NCBI RefSeq assembly: GCF_001423585.1
Contig: NZ_LMOP01000001.1
Location: 867,115-931,114 of the forward strand
DNA: 64,000 bases
Reading direction: 5' to 3'
Source: Xanthomonas sp. Leaf148
GTDB lineage: Bacteria > Pseudomonadota > Gammaproteobacteria > Xanthomonadales > Xanthomonadaceae
Of the stretch, positions 7,001 through 15,574 are shown in pieces. Below the pieces are notes generated by a model. It was given only the letters and a program-made list of their open reading frames with translations, did no database searches and was not told where the DNA came from. The number at the start of each line of letters is the position of its first letter. The first letter of the stretch is position 1. A program made the translations under genes and the position numbers.

Positions 7001-10000
7001 CTAACCGCCGCCCCCTCCACCACCACCGCCTCCTCCCCCACCGCCACCGCCGCCGTCTCCGCCTCCACCGCCGTCCCCTTGCGGACCGCTCTGCATCGGC
7101 CCCTTGGCAAACTCGGGCAAGGTCATCACCATCACCGGCCCGCGGCTGGTGTTGATCTCTGCTGAGACATCCATCCCCAGCGCCTGACGTGTGGCGGCGA
7201 GCTCTTGCGCTTCCTGCATCGCCTGCGCCTCCAGGAAATCGTTGCCTTTCTTCAACAACGCCTGCGTCGCTGCGCTGTTGGCCACTCGATTCAGGGCCTG
7301 CTCGATCGCCAGTTCGTTCTTGCTCTCGAGTGCGTAGAGCACCTCGTCCACGTCGGGGTCGCCCGTGATGGATTTCCGCTCAGGCTGCGAAGAGTCGTGT
7401 GGCGCATCCCTTCCCCCTGACCCGATGGAGCGCTGGGCTGGAGGTGGGAAGGCATCGGTTTGCTCGACCGCTTCACTGGGAGAGTGTCGTGCTTGCTCGT
7501 GCTGCGGGAACCCATCAAGGCTTGCGCCTTGCGCGCTTCGTGTGTCGTCGCGAACGAAGGGATAGGGTTCTCCACGGTCGCGATACTCCTTCCACTCCTG
7601 GTGAAAGCGTTCGTCTTCCCGATCGGCCGCCTCAATCTCTTGTTGCAGCTGGCGCAGCGAGCGCATGGTCTCTTCCAGGAACAGGGCGCCACCCGGGTCT
7701 GCGGCGCTGCGGTCCTGCGCCGGGGGCGATGGGGTGCGCAGGTCTTCGGCTTCCGCCGATCCGACGGGCAATCGATTCTCTGCACTGGCTTCCAAGGATT
7801 GCTCACGCGCTTGCGCGAGGTGTTCTGGGGGCAGCACCGGCGCGCCATGATCAGCGAGCAAGGCGTTTGAAGGACGGCGCTGTTCTGCCTCGGCTTCTCG
7901 CTCAGGCGTGGTAGACGCTGTGGAAAGCGATGCAATCAACGGTTCTGCTGTCGCAGGCGCCGTTGGGGCTATGACGCGAACCGACGCTGCCTCCTGCTCT
8001 CGCGTCGCGTTTTGCTGGCGGACCGACGCTTGCTCCATCTCTCCTTGCGGCGTTTGCCCGTAGTGATGCAGCGCTGACGTCCCCGCATCGGCCTGCGCGC
8101 TCTGAGAAGATTGACTGTCAGGCTCCGGGCCTTCGGAGGAAGACACTTGGACGCGCGCGGCGGCGCGGCTCTCCATTGCCTGCATTTCCAGCGCGCGCTC
8201 TGCCTCTTGTGCTTGATGCGGCTGCGCGTCACCTGGACCGGGCGTCTGCTTCAGTGGGTCAGGTGTGTCGTGCGCCAGGTTTTCGCCTGTCTGTTGGTTC
8301 TGTGTCTCTGGCCGCTGGCGCGCGTCTTCCTGTTGCGACTGAGGACTCGTTACTTGGTGAGCCAGCGCGGCATCTTGAGCATTCAGCTGAGTGTCTGGTT
8401 GCTGCGAGGCTTGCTGAAATTCGTCCTGCCCCTGCGCTTGCTGAGCCTGACGTTCCTGGAACTCAATTCGCGTTGCTTCTTGAACCTGGCGGTATTGCTG
8501 CTGCTCGCGCTCTTGGTTGTCCTGAGCCTGGCGCTCTTGCGCCTGACGTTGCTGGACGTCCCTTTCCTCATGTTCCTGCAGTTCGCGCTGTTGGCTGGTC
8601 TGCGCTTGGCGCTCCTGCACCTGGCGCTCTTCTTGTTCGCGTTGCTGCTCCGCTTGGCGTTGACCTTCCAGCACCGCGTGCGCCTGGACCGCTTGTTCGC
8701 TTTGTGACCTGTCTTCGTGTTCAGGCTGTGCCTGCTGGAGGTGCTCGCGCACCTGCGCTGTGTGTTGCTCTTGCGCGAGGCGATCTTGCTGTTCGCGTTC
8801 TTGTCGCGCCTGCGCCGCGACAGAGGCTTGCATGCGTGTCTGGATATCCAGCACTTGCTGCGGATTGGACGACTCGGAGGTCGAGGTGTCCGCGTCTGCC
8901 GTTCCCTCAAGCACGCGCCCAAGGGTCGGCGATTCTCGCCGATTGCCTTGCGTCTCACTCAGCGCCTGCCGAATGTCATCGCTACTCGTAATGGCCACCA
9001 CGCGGGTGACACCATCGCTGCCGCGCTGGAGGTGTGCGATGGGGCTGTCATAGCCGTATTGCCCGGACTCGTTGCGCTGTAACTGCTGCATCGTCGGCCC
9101 GGTGATGCCGTTGGCTTCCATGGTTCGCTGCGAAGCCAGCGCCACGGCCTGCTGGGTCTGCGGGTTGACGTTCAAATCAACGCCGGCAGCCCGGTAGCGG
9201 TGCAGCAGCTCGTTCTGCTCCATCTGCGCAGCCGTAGGCGCGGGAAGCGCCTCAATCGCCGCCAGGGTTTCCTGAGCGCGCTCCAGCGAGGCCTGGCGCA
9301 TCTGGTTGGTGAGCTCCAGCTCCGCCGCCAGGTTGCCGGTCGCCAACCCTTCCTTTCCAAGCCACTGCCCAGCCTCGTTGCGCTGGTAGGTCTGACCATC
9401 GTGGCCTTGAACCTGATCCGGCTTGGCCCGGGCAGCTTGCACCACCGCCGGCACCTCCACTCCATAGTCGCGGGCGCGCTGCGCGGCGTGGTTTTCCAGG
9501 TAGGCGGCGGCAATGGCTTCGCGCCCCGTGGCGATGTTGCTCTCTATGCGTGCCAACGCCTCCTGATTGAGTTGCTGCACGCGTTCCGGGGGCGCGAGTT
9601 GGAGGGAATAGCTGCCAATCTCATCGGTGCCGGACGCGGCGGTCCTGACTTGGCGCTCCCAAGTCTGACGCTCGGGATTGCGCTCCCAATTCTGGTTGTC
9701 CAATCCCACTTGGTCGCTTGCCCGTGCGGGGAGGTTGAACGGGTTCTGGGGCGGCGGTGCTTTGCCCAACGCCAGCTCCACCGCCTTCGCGTTGGCCAGG
9801 GCACCCAGCTCCTGCGATTTCTCATAGCTTGCAACCACGGGCTGCTCGCCCGACGTGCGGCGGCCATCCTGGGCGAGGTCAATGGCGGCTTCGCGCTGGA
9901 AGTTGCGACCGTTGAAATTCCACTCCACGTCCGCTTTGTCGGTCTGGTGGTAGATGGCGCGGTTGTCCAGCAAATCGGCGCCTTTGTCGAACGCCTTGCT

Positions 10001-11014
10001 CATCAACAGCGCGTCGCCGACCACCAAGGCCGCAGGCACGAAGCCGCTGCCGCCCAGCGCTGCTGCGGTGGACGCGCCACCGGCCCAACCGCCGACGTTG
10101 CGGGCCAAGGCATGGGTGACCTCGGATTGCGCGGCGGTGGCGTTGCCTTGCTCCAACAACGCCGACGCCGTGCGTGCGGTCATGACCGCATCTGCGCCAG
10201 TGGTCAGAAGCCCACCCGCACGGGTCAGCCCCCGAGCAGATGCCTCTCCCATCAACAACTCCATGGCGGCTTCGCCACGTTGGCCACGAGGCACGCGCAG
10301 GTTATGTGCGGCTTCCTCACCGAGAACCTGCTCGACCTTGAGGATGCCCTGCTCAGACAAGACCACGCGCCCATCGTGGTGAGCATTTGCGATGGCGAGC
10401 GACAATCCGCTGCGCTGAAGCTCGATGTCCCCGCCTCGAATGATGGCGGTGTTACTGACCTGGATCTGGCTGAGCGTTGTGACAATGCGAGACTCAGAGT
10501 TCGTCACACCTGCCCAACCACGATCAACTCCGGTGAGCCCCTTAAGAGCATCAAGCTGTTGAGCATGGGCTTGATAATAGTTCGGGCTGTTTTGCATAAA
10601 ACCCTGAACTTTCATGCTTGCTTGAGCTGGAGTAAGACCAAGTGGAGTGTTGGTGTTCAAATCGTTGTTGATCAGGCCAACCGCGAGGGTGTCGCGCAAC
10701 TGCTCCACGCGCTGGACCACGCGATTCAATGCCTCCGGGTCGCCTCCCAAAGCCGCTCGACCATCTCGAGTTGCCTGGATTTCTTCCAAGCGCTTAATGA
10801 CGCCATACTGATAGGTGCCAAGCGGGCCGCCGCTGTGCGGCGAAATGACAAGAGAGTGAGCGAACTTGGGATCGGACGGCAGGAAAATGCGGTTTTCCTG
10901 CGCATGAATATCGAACCGACCGATGTCTTGCAGCTTCGCAAGCAACTTACTGCCTTTAAGCGTTTGCTGCTCAATCTCGTGATGATCTTGAAAAAGCGTC
11001 CGATATTTCGACAT
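7001..11014 (-). CDS. 1337-residue putative toxin/effector with N-terminal AHH-like nuclease domain, Gln/Glu-rich body and polyglycine tail
   Basis: The protein starts MSKYRTLFQDHHE. Residues 1-80 follow the pattern of AHH nucleases (HNH/Endo VII superfamily): DHH at 10-12, ENRIFLP with Asn41, and SPHSGG with His60. The final His of the usual HxGxH is not evident. Residues about 80-700 are alanine-rich with segments such as ALARNVGGWAGGAS and LDNQNWERNPERQTWERQ; from memory this resembles the body of Xanthomonas type IV secretion effector-like proteins. Residues about 730-1000 are extremely rich in Gln, Glu and Arg and should be coiled coil. The last 25 residues are almost all glycine. The gene lies 33 bases downstream of an Imm11-like immunity gene, the immunity-then-toxin order seen for X-Tfi/X-Tfe pairs. 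I see no clear XVIPCD secretion domain. Likely an antibacterial nuclease, moderately sure. Confidence 0.6.
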   Translation of the reverse strand: MSKYRTLFQDHHEIEQQTLKGSKLLAKLQDIGRFDIHAQENRIFLPSDPKFAHSLVISPHSGGPLGTYQYGVIKRLEEIQATRDGRAALGGDPEALNRVVQRVEQLRDTLAVGLINNDLNTNTPLGLTPAQASMKVQGFMQNSPNYYQAHAQQLDALKGLTGVDRGWAGVTNSESRIVTTLSQIQVSNTAIIRGGDIELQRSGLSLAIANAHHDGRVVLSEQGILKVEQVLGEEAAHNLRVPRGQRGEAAMELLMGEASARGLTRAGGLLTTGADAVMTARTASALLEQGNATAAQSEVTHALARNVGGWAGGASTAAALGGSGFVPAALVVGDALLMSKAFDKGADLLDNRAIYHQTDKADVEWNFNGRNFQREAAIDLAQDGRRTSGEQPVVASYEKSQELGALANAKAVELALGKAPPPQNPFNLPARASDQVGLDNQNWERNPERQTWERQVRTAASGTDEIGSYSLQLAPPERVQQLNQEALARIESNIATGREAIAAAYLENHAAQRARDYGVEVPAVVQAARAKPDQVQGHDGQTYQRNEAGQWLGKEGLATGNLAAELELTNQMRQASLERAQETLAAIEALPAPTAAQMEQNELLHRYRAAGVDLNVNPQTQQAVALASQRTMEANGITGPTMQQLQRNESGQYGYDSPIAHLQRGSDGVTRVVAITSSDDIRQALSETQGNRRESPTLGRVLEGTADADTSTSESSNPQQVLDIQTRMQASVAAQARQEREQQDRLAQEQHTAQVREHLQQAQPEHEDRSQSEQAVQAHAVLEGQRQAEQQREQEERQVQERQAQTSQQRELQEHEERDVQQRQAQERQAQDNQEREQQQYRQVQEATRIEFQERQAQQAQGQDEFQQASQQPDTQLNAQDAALAHQVTSPQSQQEDARQRPETQNQQTGENLAHDTPDPLKQTPGPGDAQPHQAQEAERALEMQAMESRAAARVQVSSSEGPEPDSQSSQSAQADAGTSALHHYGQTPQGEMEQASVRQQNATREQEAASVRVIAPTAPATAEPLIASLSTASTTPEREAEAEQRRPSNALLADHGAPVLPPEHLAQAREQSLEASAENRLPVGSAEAEDLRTPSPPAQDRSAADPGGALFLEETMRSLRQLQQEIEAADREDERFHQEWKEYRDRGEPYPFVRDDTRSAQGASLDGFPQHEQARHSPSEAVEQTDAFPPPAQRSIGSGGRDAPHDSSQPERKSITGDPDVDEVLYALESKNELAIEQALNRVANSAATQALLKKGNDFLEAQAMQEAQELAATRQALGMDVSAEINTSRGPVMVMTLPEFAKGPMQSGPQGDGGGGGDGGGGGGGGGGGGGGGGG

Positions 11015-11047
11015 GACCTAAGCTATTCCTTGCTCGTATCCGGCGCA

Positions 11048-11689
11048 TCAACGATTCACGACATCGTAGAACCATAGCCCGTCAGAATTTCCATTAGTGC
11101 CAATACCGGCGGCCTCAACCGCCTCCTTAAATACCCGATCACAAAAGACGCCATCGTTGAACGGAAGTTTAAATACATGCGCATTTCCGAGCACGTCACT
11201 CTTGAAAGCCAAGCGACTACCACCCGCAAGACTGTAATACTTTCCAGCCTCGTAATCGTCGCTGATTTTTATATCGAGTTCCGAGGCTTCCTCATCCAAA
11301 GCATCTAACGTGCGAACAACATCGCAAAGGAAGACGGTCGGACCTTTGGAGCCATCGGCCAAGCGATAGTCAGTATCAGCAAAGGCGAAGGCATCCGCAT
11401 CCACAGATTCCATCACCTTGCGGAGCCGCTCGGAGACCAGCCAGTAGCCACTGAAGCCTCCCTCAAGATCCTGAGGCAACGTCCCTTCCATGGGGTTGTA
11501 GATCAATAGTGGCGTCTCTCTCAACGGAGGAAATCCGCCTTCGTCCGGCTGCAAAATAAGCCGGGGCGGCGTCAACAGAGCCTGCTCATTTTCGAAGATC
11601 ACCCCGTGGCCCTTTCCTCCACGCCGGGCGTCCGGCAGCAGCTCGAAAAACTCGCCGACCTTGGGTTCGTTGATCGTCTTCGTTTCCAT
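11048..11689 (-). CDS. Imm11-like (DUF1629) immunity protein
   Basis: 213 residues from ATG 11689, which has GGAGAAG about 11 bases upstream; an in-frame ATG at 11707 lacks a binding site. The sequence has the pattern of the Imm11/DUF1629 family: a central SERLRKVMESVDADAFAF segment, then VFLCDVVRTLDALDEEASEL, then GGSRLAFKSDV and a C-terminal aromatic GLWFYDVV. Members are cytosolic and are often found next to AHH-type nuclease toxins. It lies directly upstream of the AHH-like gene on the same strand, with a 33-base gap, so it most likely protects the producer from that protein. GC content is visibly lower than in the core genes, consistent with transfer. Confidence 0.7.
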   Translation of the reverse strand: METKTINEPKVGEFFELLPDARRGGKGHGVIFENEQALLTPPRLILQPDEGGFPPLRETPLLIYNPMEGTLPQDLEGGFSGYWLVSERLRKVMESVDADAFAFADTDYRLADGSKGPTVFLCDVVRTLDALDEEASELDIKISDDYEAGKYYSLAGGSRLAFKSDVLGNAHVFKLPFNDGVFCDRVFKEAVEAAGIGTNGNSDGLWFYDVVNR

Positions 11690-11836
11690 GTATCCGGTCT
11701 TCTCCATGTGGGTGTCAACCCATTGCTCTGCCTATGAGTCTACCGCCCTACCCTTTGCCATGCACAGCTGAGCGCGGGCGTTTCCGGCTGTATGGATAGT
11801 CATACAATGCAGCAACCTCAGACAAGGATAGGACGC

Positions 11837-12253
11837 ATGCGGAAATACGAACTTATATCGCAGGAAGACGAATGGGGTTGTGCGGCTGCCTGCGTGGCAT
11901 CGATCTTGGACATCCCATACCAGCGGGCAAAGCGCTTACTGGAGAAGGAAAAGTCGGGCGGAATAGACGACCACCCGGAAGGCTTTGAGATAGACGAGAT
12001 AGCCAATGCTCTTTACAAGAAAGACGTAAAGGTCGTTGCAGACTGGAACCCTCCCGCGAAGCTGCCCAGTGGCACCATCGTGTGTATCCATAGCCGGGTC
12101 AGATATAAGAGCTATCACTACCTGCTCAAGGTTCCAGGCGGCTACATGGACCCTTGGTTCGACTTGAAAGATGGAGTCATGGAAGCGCAACTGCGCGCGG
12201 AACTACCCAAAGGGACCAAGCTTGTAGTGGCCCTTATTCCGAGCAAGAAATAA
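11837..12253 (+). CDS. C39-like (papain-fold) cysteine peptidase family protein
   Basis: 138 residues from ATG 11837, preceded by AAGGATAGGA. The papain-like triad is visible: Gln9 in QEDEWG, Cys15 in WGCAAACVASIL, His94 in SYHYLLK and Asp105 in GYMDPW. C39-like peptidases cut double-glycine leader peptides or other substrates, but this is only the peptidase domain, without transporter parts or a signal peptide. It is transcribed divergently from the immunity gene, with about 150 bases between them. No substrate gene is recognisable nearby. It might be a toxin, an effector or a processing enzyme. Base composition is low in GC, as in the immunity gene. Confidence 0.7.
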   Translation: MRKYELISQEDEWGCAAACVASILDIPYQRAKRLLEKEKSGGIDDHPEGFEIDEIANALYKKDVKVVADWNPPAKLPSGTIVCIHSRVRYKSYHYLLKVPGGYMDPWFDLKDGVMEAQLRAELPKGTKLVVALIPSKK

Positions 12254-12330
12254 GGCTCTTAAGAGGAGCCGTAGCTTGGTGGATGTGAACCTTGAGGGCG
12301 GCAGCACGGGACTGCCGCTGTCGTCTGCTT

Positions 12331-12634
12331 CTAGGGACAGGTATGAGGGGGCGGGCTATGCCCACCCCTTGCTGCCAGGCTGGTGTGCTGACGCCCGCCG
12401 ATGACCAAGTGGTCGAGGACCCGGATGTCGAGAAGTGCCAGCACTTGCTTCAGGCGCTCGGTGACCTTGCGGTCGGCTTCGCTTTGCTCCGGATTGCTGC
12501 TTGGGTGATTGTGGAAGAGGACGACGGCTACGGCATTATCGTATTCCAGCGCGAACTGGCCCGGCGCCAGAACCTCCCAGACGATGTGGCTGAGCGTATC
12601 TTGCGGCCTCCAGAAGCGAGCAGCACATCACCTT
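12331..12634 (-). pseudogene. Truncated radC fragment
   Basis: An open frame without a start codon encodes the C-terminal half of a RadC-type JAB protein: NAVAVVLFHNHPSSNPEQSEAD, with the HxHx7SxxD metal motif intact, followed by VTERLKQVLALLDIRVLDHLVIGG. The first half is replaced by an unrelated-looking stretch (FWRPQDTLSHIVWEVL) preceded by a stop. It is closely similar to the intact radC about 1.6 kb to the right, including its 3' end, so it is a duplicated or recombined remnant. One G fewer near the end shifts its last codons. Confidence 0.7.
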
Positions 12635-12969
12635 GAGGCCTCACACCGTTCGACGGGCATATGCGGCCGTTCAGCGGAATGAGCTAGGTTGGCCGGGTGT
12701 CCATTCGTCGTTACACACCCGAGCGCACGTAGCCCAGGCGTTTCGTCAGTAGCTCACTGAACTCACCAGTTGTGCCAAAGCTTACAACAACGTCCCCAAG
12801 TCGATGGGGAAGACTCCGTCTCCATCCAGCCCCTCGCCAGTCGGCTCGAACGAAAAAGCCCAGCTTTCGCTGGGCTTTTTCTAGGCCTTGGAAGGCGCTA
12901 GGTGTTGCAAGGCCTCGAGGGCTATGGCGCTATTATACCCATGCTCGCATCCCGGTCAAGACCCCAGTC
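12635..12969. other. Intergenic region of about 335 bp containing an intrinsic terminator
   Basis: Apart from the hairpin at 12853-12880, I see no gene here. It separates the broken radC from the PemK/MazF-like gene and probably contains the end of a rearrangement. Confidence 0.4.
12853..12880. terminator. Bidirectional intrinsic terminator
   Basis: A perfect hairpin with a GCCCAGC stem and TTTC loop is flanked by five A on the left and five T on the right, so it can stop transcription on either strand. It lies downstream of the leftward PemK/MazF-like gene. Confidence 0.75.
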
Positions 12970-13440
12970 TCATCGCGCTTGAGCGGCTGCCGCAGGGGGC
13001 GGCGGCGCCAGCAAGCTGGACGCACTTAGAATTTTGATGGCTGCCCGCTGAATCGCCGCAACGACGTCCCTAGGCAGCAGAGTCTTGACTGGCGCTCCTA
13101 GATTCTTGACTTGGAAAAGCCGCTCTTTGCTGACATGCGAAATGCATTCGGTGACCGCCCACCGTTCCTTTGCCTCCCAACTTGGAGTTGCAGGAATCAG
13201 ATGACTCGGAACATGCACGTGAATGCCCCGATTTAGGGCGTCAATGTTTCCGGTTGAGGAAAGAGGAATTACTAGGCAGCAACCGTTGGGCAACTTACCG
13301 TTCAAAACGACCGCTAGTCGACGTTTGATGATTTCATTCGGCAGTCCGCCATCAAACATTGGCGTGAGGAGGGGATCGCGGAACCGCCCAAAATCGCATT
13401 CTAAAATTTCCCCCACCTTGGGGCTGTATGTAAGCGCCAA
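12970..13440 (-). CDS. PemK/MazF-like toxin family protein
   Basis: The core YSPKVGEILECDFGRF, then PNEIIKRRLAVVLNGKLP, then CCLVIPLSSTG and WAVTECISHVSKERLF matches the PemK/MazF fold: a β-barrel start with a GEI-type motif, RPAVVL-like and VPLSS-like strands. These are ribosome-independent mRNA interferases. The frame is open back to an ATG at 13731 (253 residues), but the domain begins just after a TTG at 13440, giving 156 residues, closer to the usual length. The start is therefore uncertain and no strong ribosome binding site decides it. No clear antitoxin gene is visible next to it, which is unusual for the family. It lies between the two radC copies. The C-terminus ends in a proline- and alanine-rich tail. 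Confidence 0.65.
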   Translation of the reverse strand: MALTYSPKVGEILECDFGRFRDPLLTPMFDGGLPNEIIKRRLAVVLNGKLPNGCCLVIPLSSTGNIDALNRGIHVHVPSHLIPATPSWEAKERWAVTECISHVSKERLFQVKNLGAPVKTLLPRDVVAAIQRAAIKILSASSLLAPPPPAAAAQAR

Positions 13441-13773
13441 TGCTTTTACCCCAAAGCGGTGAATTGTGCCAGAGATGCGTGCACTGCGTGCGGGAACGCC
13501 TGCCGCAACAAGCGTCGCTTGCACGTAACGAGGCTCACGAGAGCCGGCTTCCTTTGCTGACCGTGGCAACGCGTAGCCCAGCCAATGATGTATCGCCAGC
13601 ACGGGGGAGTGCGCAGCTCCGCCCATCGCTTTTGCGCTCAGGCCGTGTTGGTGCGCGCGTTGAGCTTCCAACGCGCCACGCCTTGCTTCGGCATGTAATG
13701 TTGATGGTTCTGCGGCGGCGATGACGCTCATCGCCCAGCTATACGTATTGATCAGCGTATCGGCGATATCTCT

Positions 13774-13857
13774 TCACAATCGTCTTCGATCAAGCCTAAT
13801 GCGACAACGATGGCCATCGGCCTCCCACACAACCCCAAGCACGCGGAACGCCTTCAT
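13774..13857 (-). CDS. Possible 27-residue peptide gene
   Basis: ATG 13857 has an excellent ribosome binding site (AAGGAG) 6 to 8 bases upstream, but the frame stops after 27 codons (MKAFRVLGVVWEADGHRCR, then a basic end). It lies just upstream of the PemK/MazF-like frame on the same strand. It could be a leader peptide, a truncated gene front or an antitoxin remnant. Confidence 0.25.
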   Translation of the reverse strand: MKAFRVLGVVWEADGHRCRIRLDRRRL

Positions 13858-13926
13858 TCCTGCTCCTTGGAAGTGCATCTGCCTTGGCGGTCTAGCTTCG
13901 GCAGGCTGCGCAGGTGAAGGGGTGGG

Positions 13927-14406
13927 CTATGCCCACCCCCTTGCTGCCAGGCTGGTGTGCTGACGCCCGCCGATGACCAAGTGGTCGAGGACTTGGATGT
14001 CCAGCAGACCCAAGGCCTGCTCCAGGCGCTTCGTGACTTTGCGGTCGGCTTCGCTGGGCTCCGGATTGCCCGAAGGGTGGTTGTGGAAGAGGATGACGGC
14101 GACGGCGTTGAGGTCCAGGGCACGCTTTGCTACGACTCGCGGGTGGACATCGCACCCGTCGATGGTGCCGCTGAAGAGGTGCTCGGTGGCCAAGATGTGG
14201 TGCTTGGTGTCGAGGAAGATGCATCCGAAGACCTCACGCGGCAGGTGGGCGCAGCGGGCGACCAGGTAGCTGCCGGCCTGGTCGGGGCTGTGGATGCGGC
14301 CTTGGCGTTGAAGGCGCTGCTCCAGGATATTCGCTGCCGCGAGGAGAATCCCCTCCTCGTCCATCTGAAGTTGATACTGGACTGCTCGGTCTTGGGTGCG
14401 CTTCAT
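13927..14406 (-). CDS. radC: RadC family JAB-domain protein
   Basis: 159 residues from ATG 14406 (GGAGAAGAG upstream), which is the short form common on plasmids and islands and lacks the N-terminal helix-hairpin-helix part of chromosomal RadC. The JAMM metal site is complete: His108 and His110 in FHNHPSGNPEPSEAD, Ser118 and Asp121, with the upstream Glu probably in the VFGCIFLD region. Despite the name, the family's role is unsettled; island copies are often near anti-restriction or conjugation genes. The last 90 bases are almost identical to the fragment at 12331. Confidence 0.85.
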   Translation of the reverse strand: MKRTQDRAVQYQLQMDEEGILLAAANILEQRLQRQGRIHSPDQAGSYLVARCAHLPREVFGCIFLDTKHHILATEHLFSGTIDGCDVHPRVVAKRALDLNAVAVILFHNHPSGNPEPSEADRKVTKRLEQALGLLDIQVLDHLVIGGRQHTSLAARGWA

Positions 14407-14805
14407 CGGCTCTTCTCCACCAGCGCGTTGTGCGCCTCGTGGGAACCGGCAGGCGAAGCGTCCGGCCCGACCGCACCCGGGAGTGAGCACCGCGCAAGCG
14501 GCGCGCAGCGAAGGGCCGCAACAGAGCGTCAGCGTCGAGGAGGAGGCCTGCCCTTGCGGTCGGGACAGCGGAGACAAGATTCCCTTCAAGAGGCCCAGCG
14601 CTGGTGGAGAAAACACCATGCATGCCCCCAAGGCTTGCGGACCAAGCGGCATTCGGATGGACGGGGTGACTGATGTCAGCAAGCGATGACTGGGCTGTGC
14701 AGCCAGTGATGAGCTACTGCGGACCTGTGCGTGCTTGCCCTGCGCAGCATCGCTGCGCATGCGAAGCACGCAGGCGTCGGGATGGGCTGGTCGGCACCAG
14801 CGGAC
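14407..14805. other. Intergenic region of about 400 bp
   Basis: I see no gene with a ribosome binding site or plausible composition. Open frames here read through in several phases because of high GC. It probably carries the radC promoter. Confidence 0.35.
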
Positions 14806-15030
14806 TCAGACGTGTTCGTCTATGTCTTCCAGCCCGTGCCAAGACAAGATTTCCTCGGCCCGACGGCCCACGAACTGTGCATCCTCGCTCGTCGCTGCCT
14901 TGCTCTCGATAGCAGCAGCCATGTTGGCAAAGGCTTGCCAAAAATGACGGCGATCAGGACTTGAGGCCCGCAGGGCGGGCACCGCAGCATCCAGGCGTTC
15001 GAGGTGACGGCGAAGCTCGGCTCTGTCCAT
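14806..15030 (-). CDS. Small hypothetical protein
   Basis: 74 residues from ATG 15030: MDRAELRRHLERLDAAVPAL and then RHFWQAFANMAAAIESK, ending in EEILSWHGLEDIDEHV. It is entirely helical, acidic at the C-terminus, and has no signal peptide. The regular amphipathic pattern supports real coding. Such small acidic helical proteins occur often in mobile elements. No family is recognised. Confidence 0.55.
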   Translation of the reverse strand: MDRAELRRHLERLDAAVPALRASSPDRRHFWQAFANMAAAIESKAATSEDAQFVGRRAEEILSWHGLEDIDEHV

Positions 15031-15574
15031 GGGCCTGAGTATCGGCAGTGCGGTCGCACCGCTTGAGACGCCGCCAACGCCACACAACTAGCCTCTTCAG
15101 GTGCCGAGATGGCGCTGCTCAAGCGCCCCGCGGGGTGAGCGACCATCGGGTCCCACGTCCGGCAAGGTCAGACTGCACTCCTGGCATTCGTCGCACCATC
15201 GGTGTCGCGCCCTATCGGATGTCAGAAAGTTCCGATCCAGGCATATCACTGCTTTGAATATAAATTCAGACTAACAATAATTGGCTAACATTTAACTCAA
15301 ATTCATTTTAAAAATCGAGCAACAAGCTCATTTAGTTAGCTTATTTACTGCAAACAGTACAGAATTGACTGCGATAAATCGACGCAAATTCCCTCGCACC
15401 CCTTGTTTTATAAGGGTTTCCGCCAGGTAACGAATTGGCGAATCCGGGAAGCACCCCAGAGGGGACACCCCAACACCTAAGGACTGCGCCGGCAACGCAG
15501 ATTTTTGTATCGCCCCCGTTGACGAATTTTCGTCCTGTCATATCCCTACTTCCATCTTTCGATGGAAGTGACCC
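15031..15574. promoter_or_regulatory. Upstream region of the integrase gene
   Basis: About 540 bp without a gene. Between roughly 15250 and 15400 the DNA is strikingly AT-rich for this window (runs such as TTTAAAA and AATAAT), as expected for a promoter or recombination site. No excisionase gene is visible. The region ends in the hairpin at 15549-15568. Confidence 0.45.
15549..15568 (+). promoter_or_regulatory. Hairpin covering the integrase ribosome binding site
   Basis: CTTCCATC and GATGGAAG pair perfectly over 8 bp with a TTTC loop. The right arm contains the Shine-Dalgarno GGAAG, 6 bases before the ATG at 15575. When folded, the mRNA would hide the ribosome binding site, so integrase translation is probably restrained. 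The pairing is seen directly; the regulatory effect is inferred. Confidence 0.55.

Noticed and set aside
8111..8707. Leucine-rich open frame on the plus strand
   Set aside because: It is the mirror of the Gln/Glu-rich segment of the 1337-residue protein; CTG and CTC on this strand are CAG and GAG on the other. No ribosome binding site.
9200..11077. 625-codon open frame on the plus strand
   Set aside because: It lies wholly opposite the coding strand of the AHH-like gene and has the composition of an antisense shadow.
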